A stretch of 8,764 nucleotides of DNA, taken from Microcaldota archaeon. GTDB lineage: Archaea > Micrarchaeota > Micrarchaeia > Micrarchaeales > CABMGC01. The position numbers and the translations under genes are program-made. Each line of letters opens with the position of its first letter. The first letter of the stretch is position 1. Location: positions 1 to 8,764 of the forward strand of contig JAJYFQ010000023.1 in the NCBI GenBank assembly GCA_021785375.1, given 5' to 3'. The notes below the pieces were generated by a model that saw only the letters and a program-made list of their open reading frames with translations, was not told where the DNA came from and searched no databases. Positions 5,551 to 8,764 of the stretch are shown here, piece by piece.

Positions 5551-6516
5551 ACTCTTCTTATGAGAGAGAAGCTTCCTCAGTTTCTCGAAGTCCTTCTCCA
5601 TGAGTCTCAGGGTTCCGGTCGACCTCAGCGCCGCCGCGGGATGGAACGTTATCATGTAAGTGACCCCATTCCTCGTTATTATCTTTCCGTGGTTCTTCTC
5701 GACCTCGCCCATCCCGAGTATCGACCCGGTCGCGAGGTTCCCCAGGAGCACCACGTACTCGGGCTTGATTATCCCTATCTGTCTGAAGAGGAAGGGCTCG
5801 CACACCTCTATCTCCTTCCTTGAAGGCATACGGTTCTCAGGAGGGAAGAACTGGACCACGCTCGTTATGTAGACCCCCTGCCTCTTTATCTTCACGTCCT
5901 TCAGTATCCGCTCTAGGAGTTTTCCGCTCCTCCCGACGAACGGCCTCAGCAGCTTGTCCTCGTTCCTTCCCGGTGCCTGCCCGAGTATCATTATCTCTGC
6001 ATCGAGTCGCCCTTCGCCCCTCACGTGCCTTCTGCTCAGCCCCCATCCCCGGTTCTTCTCCGGCAGTCTGGCGTACTCCCTGTTGAGCGCTGACATCCGC
6101 TCGTACCGGTTTATGTACTTGAAGACTGAGGGAAAGATCCGGAGCAGGTCTTTGTATCCGAGAGCCCTTGCCGCATCGTCATAGCCGAGCCACCCGTAGC
6201 CCTTGTGCTCGTAAGATATCCTCACCCTCTGCGACATCGATACTTTGCCTATGAAGTTTCTGACCTCCTTGTGCACCGTCTCTCCCTTCTCCCTGAAGAA
6301 GTACTCCGTCTTGACGGAGAAGAACGGAAGGAACTCTGGCTCAAGGCCCGTCTCCTCCCTTATCTCCCTCCTTGCGGCAACCTCTGACGATTCACCCTTC
6401 TCTATATGTCCCTTGGGCAGGTCGCTCTCCCCGTTCGACTTGAAGAGCACCAGAAATTCAGGGCTGCTGCCGCGCATCCGGTATACAAATGCCCCTGCAC
6501 TGAAGTCGAATCTCAT
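5548..6516 (-). CDS. NUDIX hydrolase-uracil-DNA glycosylase (family 4-like) fusion
   Basis: Two enzymes lie in one 322-aa chain. Residues 1-140 are a NUDIX hydrolase with a complete NUDIX box at 36-58 (Gly36, Glu42, Arg50-Glu51, Glu54-Glu55, Gly57); LPKGHIEKGE resembles diadenosine-tetraphosphate hydrolases, so dinucleoside polyphosphates or damaged nucleotides are candidate substrates. Residues 170-318 are a family-4-like UDG: ILGQAPGRNED (177-187), RPFVGRSGKLL (191-201), VVQFFPPENRMP (220-231), VVLLGNLATGS (255-265) and the DNA-binding ITFHPAAAL (289-297). Family-4 enzymes normally bind a [4Fe-4S] cluster through four cysteines; here Cys239 is the only cysteine in the whole protein, and the KCRPP position is FFPP. 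The first motif has GQAPG, where GE(A/G)PG is common. The ATG overlaps the archaeosortase stop (ATGA), implying coupling. Both domains appear intact, but glycosylase activity is not assured. Confidence 0.88.
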   Translation of the reverse strand: MRFDFSAGAFVYRMRGSSPEFLVLFKSNGESDLPKGHIEKGESSEVAARREIREETGLEPEFLPFFSVKTEYFFREKGETVHKEVRNFIGKVSMSQRVRISYEHKGYGWLGYDDAARALGYKDLLRIFPSVFKYINRYERMSALNREYARLPEKNRGWGLSRRHVRGEGRLDAEIMILGQAPGRNEDKLLRPFVGRSGKLLERILKDVKIKRQGVYITSVVQFFPPENRMPSRKEIEVCEPFLFRQIGIIKPEYVVLLGNLATGSILGMGEVEKNHGKIITRNGVTYMITFHPAAALRSTGTLRLMEKDFEKLRKLLSHKKS

Positions 6517-8042
6517 CTGATCATCCCGTTTATTATGCAGTATGCGCTGGTGACCTTTGCATTGGCAGTTGAGTTGTAGCTCTGAATATTGAATGCATTT
6601 GTCAGCAACGTGTACTGCGTGTCGAACGCACCGGGGCAGGTGATCTTCGCCGAGGTCCTGTTTGCGGGGAGCACGGCATACAGTCCGGCGACGGTGGACT
6701 GGCCGCTCTGCAGTGCGAACGGCATGAGCCCCGTGTATAGTAGGAGCCGCCTGCCGTAGGCACCGATCTCGTACACCGTTGCAGTGGATCCTGCACTGGT
6801 TATGAACGAGATGCTTCCAAGAACGGTTGTGTTCCTCAGCAGCGCCTCCGTCTCGGTCCTGTTCGGCGCGATCATGATTATCGCTATCGGAGCGGTTGAG
6901 TTGAATGACTCGTTGGTGAGCTGGAGCGAGATCTCATTGTGTGCGGTGTCCTGGAACTCGACCTGAGTGAAGCCGCTCTGGTTTGTCGTCCTGAGAAGAG
7001 GGGCCACGGCCCCCACAGTGAACGCGGCATGGTTGTAGAGTGTCACCGGCGAGATAACCTGCGCGGTCGAGTAGTTCAGCGTCATCAGGAAGTATACGAA
7101 CGCAAAGAGTATTGCAAGGGACACACCCCATCCATAGTATCTCCCATGGCCAGGCCCGTGCATGCCAGAAGCAGCAGCGGCATGGGTCCCCTTTCTTCCA
7201 GGAAACTTAAGGCCGTAAAGCCCCGATATCAGTATCATGAATATTATGGAGATGTAGAAGAGAAGCACGCCCGCAAAGACATGGATGGTGAGTATCGCAT
7301 TGCTCGGTCCGTAGTAGAACCAGGCCATCGTTATCCCGAGCATTCGCAGCACGTTGAGGAGAAGGACGAGGCCGAAGCCGCTCGCCACCCAGAGAACCTT
7401 CTTCATGATCATGCCTTCATAGAGGTACGCCAGCGGGACGAGGAACATGATCGTGGCGATCAGGACGCCTATGCCTATGCATGTCTGCCCTATCCCGACG
7501 GAGTAGCCATTTGCGGAGATGGTAAGCGGCGCGGTGTAGCTTGCGTTGGAGAAGAATGGGTGGATTATATTGTATATGAGCAGCGTGTTCCCCACCACAA
7601 ACCCGTAGTTTGCCGATGCTAGCCAGATCAGGAGGCTCGGCGATGCGAAGAGCGCATACGTCATTATCGCCTTGAACTTTCCTATGTTCCTGTATCCGAA
7701 GACTAGGATCGCAAACGAGGCGATCAGCAGCGGGAAGAGCAGCATGTCGACGCGGAAGGAGAGGTAGAGATACGAGAGCGAGGCGCGAAGGTAGAGGACC
7801 GCAAACACGAAGAGCACAAAGAGCGCGGCGCCTATGAGCGCGTCCCTGCCCCTCACATCGGGCGTAATCCCCTCCCTGAGCATAAATACGGCAAAGAGCG
7901 GCAGCATCAGCATCGGCACTATGATGTAGGTGGAGAAGTCCGAGTCGCTCACTTGTAGTGGCGTTATATAGAACGAGTTTAGCAGCGCGGCTGTTATCAG
8001 GATCGCAAACAGTATGATCCCGAACCTCTTGCCGTATGCCAT
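6513..8042 (-). CDS. Archaeosortase/exosortase-family protein with external C-terminal domain
   Basis: Polytopic membrane protein of 509 aa. Roughly eight hydrophobic segments span 7-275, and one more lies at 303-322. The exosortase/archaeosortase catalytic triad is visible: Cys188 in VGIGQTCIGIGVL, Arg233 in LLLNVLRMLGI and His254 in AILTIHVFAGVLLF. These enzymes cleave C-terminal sorting signals of surface proteins, in some archaea with transfer to lipid. A His/Gly-rich cytosolic loop (about 280-302) precedes the last membrane segment. The final 185 residues (323-509) form a predicted extracytoplasmic domain with eight N-glycosylation sequons (for example N354, N381, N404, N461, N490) and two cysteines (469, 502); its position recalls the EpsI-type domain fused to some exosortases. 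GGGTG lies a few bases before the ATG. It overlaps the downstream NUDIX-UDG gene by 4 bp. No CTERM-type substrate is visible in this window. Confidence 0.85.
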   Translation of the reverse strand: MAYGKRFGIILFAILITAALLNSFYITPLQVSDSDFSTYIIVPMLMLPLFAVFMLREGITPDVRGRDALIGAALFVLFVFAVLYLRASLSYLYLSFRVDMLLFPLLIASFAILVFGYRNIGKFKAIMTYALFASPSLLIWLASANYGFVVGNTLLIYNIIHPFFSNASYTAPLTISANGYSVGIGQTCIGIGVLIATIMFLVPLAYLYEGMIMKKVLWVASGFGLVLLLNVLRMLGITMAWFYYGPSNAILTIHVFAGVLLFYISIIFMILISGLYGLKFPGRKGTHAAAASGMHGPGHGRYYGWGVSLAILFAFVYFLMTLNYSTAQVISPVTLYNHAAFTVGAVAPLLRTTNQSGFTQVEFQDTAHNEISLQLTNESFNSTAPIAIIMIAPNRTETEALLRNTTVLGSISFITSAGSTATVYEIGAYGRRLLLYTGLMPFALQSGQSTVAGLYAVLPANRTSAKITCPGAFDTQYTLLTNAFNIQSYNSTANAKVTSAYCIINGMIR

Positions 8043-8120
8043 CTACACACCCAAAAATGCCCTCAGTCGATATGGACTTCATCACGATTCAGCAGTTACT
8101 CTTGTCTTCACGGGGCAGTG

Positions 8121-8161
8121 CTAATATGCTTTATTAGGTATATATATCCTTAGCCCGAGGT
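8121..8161 (+). promoter_or_regulatory. Promoter and SD region of archease
   Basis: TATATATAT (8139-8147) is a clear TATA box. Its centre is about 25 nt before ATG 8168, which would give a leaderless mRNA, yet GAGGT (8157-8161) also lies 6 nt before that ATG and looks like an SD. An earlier AT-rich box, CTTTATTA (8129-8136), would start RNA near 8158 and include the SD. The 125-bp gap also serves the divergent archaeosortase gene, for which I see only a weak CATATC element on the minus strand. Confidence 0.5.
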
Positions 8162-8167
8162 ATGGTC

Positions 8168-8608
8168 ATGCCGGAAAGAAGGTTCAGGTACCTGTCGCAC
8201 ACAGCGGACATCTCCTTCGTCGCATACGGAGGAACATTCAAGTCGGCGCTGGAGAACGCGGCGCTGGCGCTCCTGAACGTCATGCTTGACGTGAGGAAGA
8301 TAGAGAGAGCGAGGATTGGGACCAAGAGGAGAGGTATTGCGGAGAAGGCGACGAGCAGGGAGGATCTCGCCTGGTTCCTGCTTCAGGATGTGCTCTCGAT
8401 AGTAGACGCGGAGAAGCTCAACGCGTTCGGAATGAAGGTGGAGAACATCACCGAGACTGGGTCGGGATTTTCTGCGAAGGCAGAACACCTTTACAAACCG
8501 ATCGAGAAGGATCTTGCACTTCTCTCGGTTAAGGCCGTTACGCCTTCAGGGCTCACCGTGGAAAAGAGGGGATCGGGCTACTCGATAAAGGTCATTGCCG
8601 ACGTATAA
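8168..8608 (+). CDS. Archease (RtcB tRNA ligase cofactor)
   Basis: Archease activates the RNA ligase RtcB, speeding its guanylylation during tRNA splicing and RNA repair. The 146-aa product has the family signature: RYLSHTADISFVAYGGTF (7-24) with metal-binding Asp14, the long helix of ALENAALALLNVMLD (27-41), SREDLAWFLLQDVLSIVDAE (63-82), LLSVKAVTPSGL (118-129, matching the KAVTYH strand) and the C-terminal IKVIADV with Asp145, the second conserved acid. I choose ATG 8168, because GAGGT is 6 nt upstream and homologues start a few residues before HTAD; ATG 8162 in the same frame would leave only one base after the SD-like motif. It is monocistronic as far as the window shows, and RtcB is not in view. 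Confidence 0.93.
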   Translation: MPERRFRYLSHTADISFVAYGGTFKSALENAALALLNVMLDVRKIERARIGTKRRGIAEKATSREDLAWFLLQDVLSIVDAEKLNAFGMKVENITETGSGFSAKAEHLYKPIEKDLALLSVKAVTPSGLTVEKRGSGYSIKVIADV

Positions 8609-8764
8609 CGTGCCGTTTGGGGGAGAAGATTGACAATACACAGTGGCTGACTGCACTGGCGTGCAGGACTTGAACAGGTGTCACGCCTAAGGTAACAGTT
8701 TAATAATCTTACGTTGACCCCCCCCCAAACAGGTAAAACGTCCACTACACCAGTTTTTCAGCAG
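8609..8764. other. Non-coding tail with nested inverted repeats and C9 tract
   Basis: No reading frame is convincing in the last 156 bases. GTTTGGGGG (8615-8623) is an exact inverted copy of CCCCCAAAC (8722-8730), the latter within a run of nine C (8718-8726). Inside lie a hairpin CTGCAC-TGGC-GTGCAG (8651-8666) and a competing pair GGCGTG (8658-8663)/CACGCC (8682-8687) that share bases. CAGTTTAATAATC (8697-8709) is TATA-like for plus-strand transcription. It may hold a small structured RNA, the archease terminator or the promoter of the next gene. Confidence 0.35.

Noticed and set aside
6939..7622. 227-codon plus-strand open frame opposite the archaeosortase
   Set aside because: It is an antisense shadow with low-complexity charged sequence; the archaeosortase triad and membrane segments on the other strand are convincing.
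7417..8085. 222-codon minus-strand frame overlapping the archaeosortase start
   Set aside because: It is a +1/-1 shadow of the archaeosortase, with Arg/His/Cys-rich composition and no independent signals.
8615..8730. Second tRNA gene in the right-hand tail
   Set aside because: I could not fit an acceptor stem, anticodon arm and T-loop together; only isolated inverted repeats are present.
1..8764. CRISPR array or cas genes
   Set aside because: No regularly spaced direct repeats and no Cas-like protein motifs are seen anywhere in the window.

Overview
The window looks archaeal. It encodes an archease, a PF04008-type adenosine-specific kinase, an archaeosortase, a DUF4382-like surface protein very rich in N-glycosylation sequons, and the start of an EndoQ-type PHP nuclease. 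Several starts are preceded by GGTGAT/GAGG Shine-Dalgarno motifs and by TATA boxes. The mix of short operons and sequon-rich membrane proteins suggests a DPANN lineage such as Micrarchaeota, but the phylum is an inference and nothing here fixes it.

Layout. (1) Positions 1-1641, minus strand: a tight operon reading leftward, with adenosine-specific kinase, endonuclease III (nth), a small conserved protein of unknown function, and the first 35 codons of an EndoQ-like PHP-domain nuclease cut by the window edge. Spacings are 4 bp, 9 bp and a 1-bp TGATG overlap. (2) 1748-2695, plus strand: a secreted, membrane-anchored DUF4382-like glycoprotein sharing a divergent promoter region with the kinase operon. 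(3) 2760-4484, minus strand: an ATP-grasp ligase fused to C-terminal TPR repeats. Its reading frame is protein-like for 26 codons upstream of the only canonical start, and one extra A would join it to a well placed GTG at 4570. (4) 4700-5516: a vapBC toxin-antitoxin pair inserted at the 3' end of a tRNA-Ile(GAU) gene and bounded by a perfect 16-bp direct repeat of the tRNA 3' end, so it looks like a minimal tRNA-targeted integrated element without an integrase. (5) 5548-8042, minus strand: an archaeosortase with a large external C-terminal domain, overlapping by ATGA with a NUDIX-uracil-DNA-glycosylase fusion that has lost the cysteines for the usual family-4 iron-sulfur cluster. (6) 8168-8608, plus strand: archease, divergent from the archaeosortase. 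(7) 8609-8764: non-coding DNA with several inverted repeats and a run of nine C.

Two themes stand out. Base-damage repair appears at two places: EndoQ and Nth on the left, UDG fused to a nucleotide-hydrolase domain on the right. Cell-surface biology appears in the sequon-rich DUF4382 protein and the archaeosortase. The least ordinary items are the tRNA-flanked vapBC cassette, the cysteine-poor NUDIX-UDG fusion, and the ATP-grasp-TPR gene with its broken or non-canonical start.
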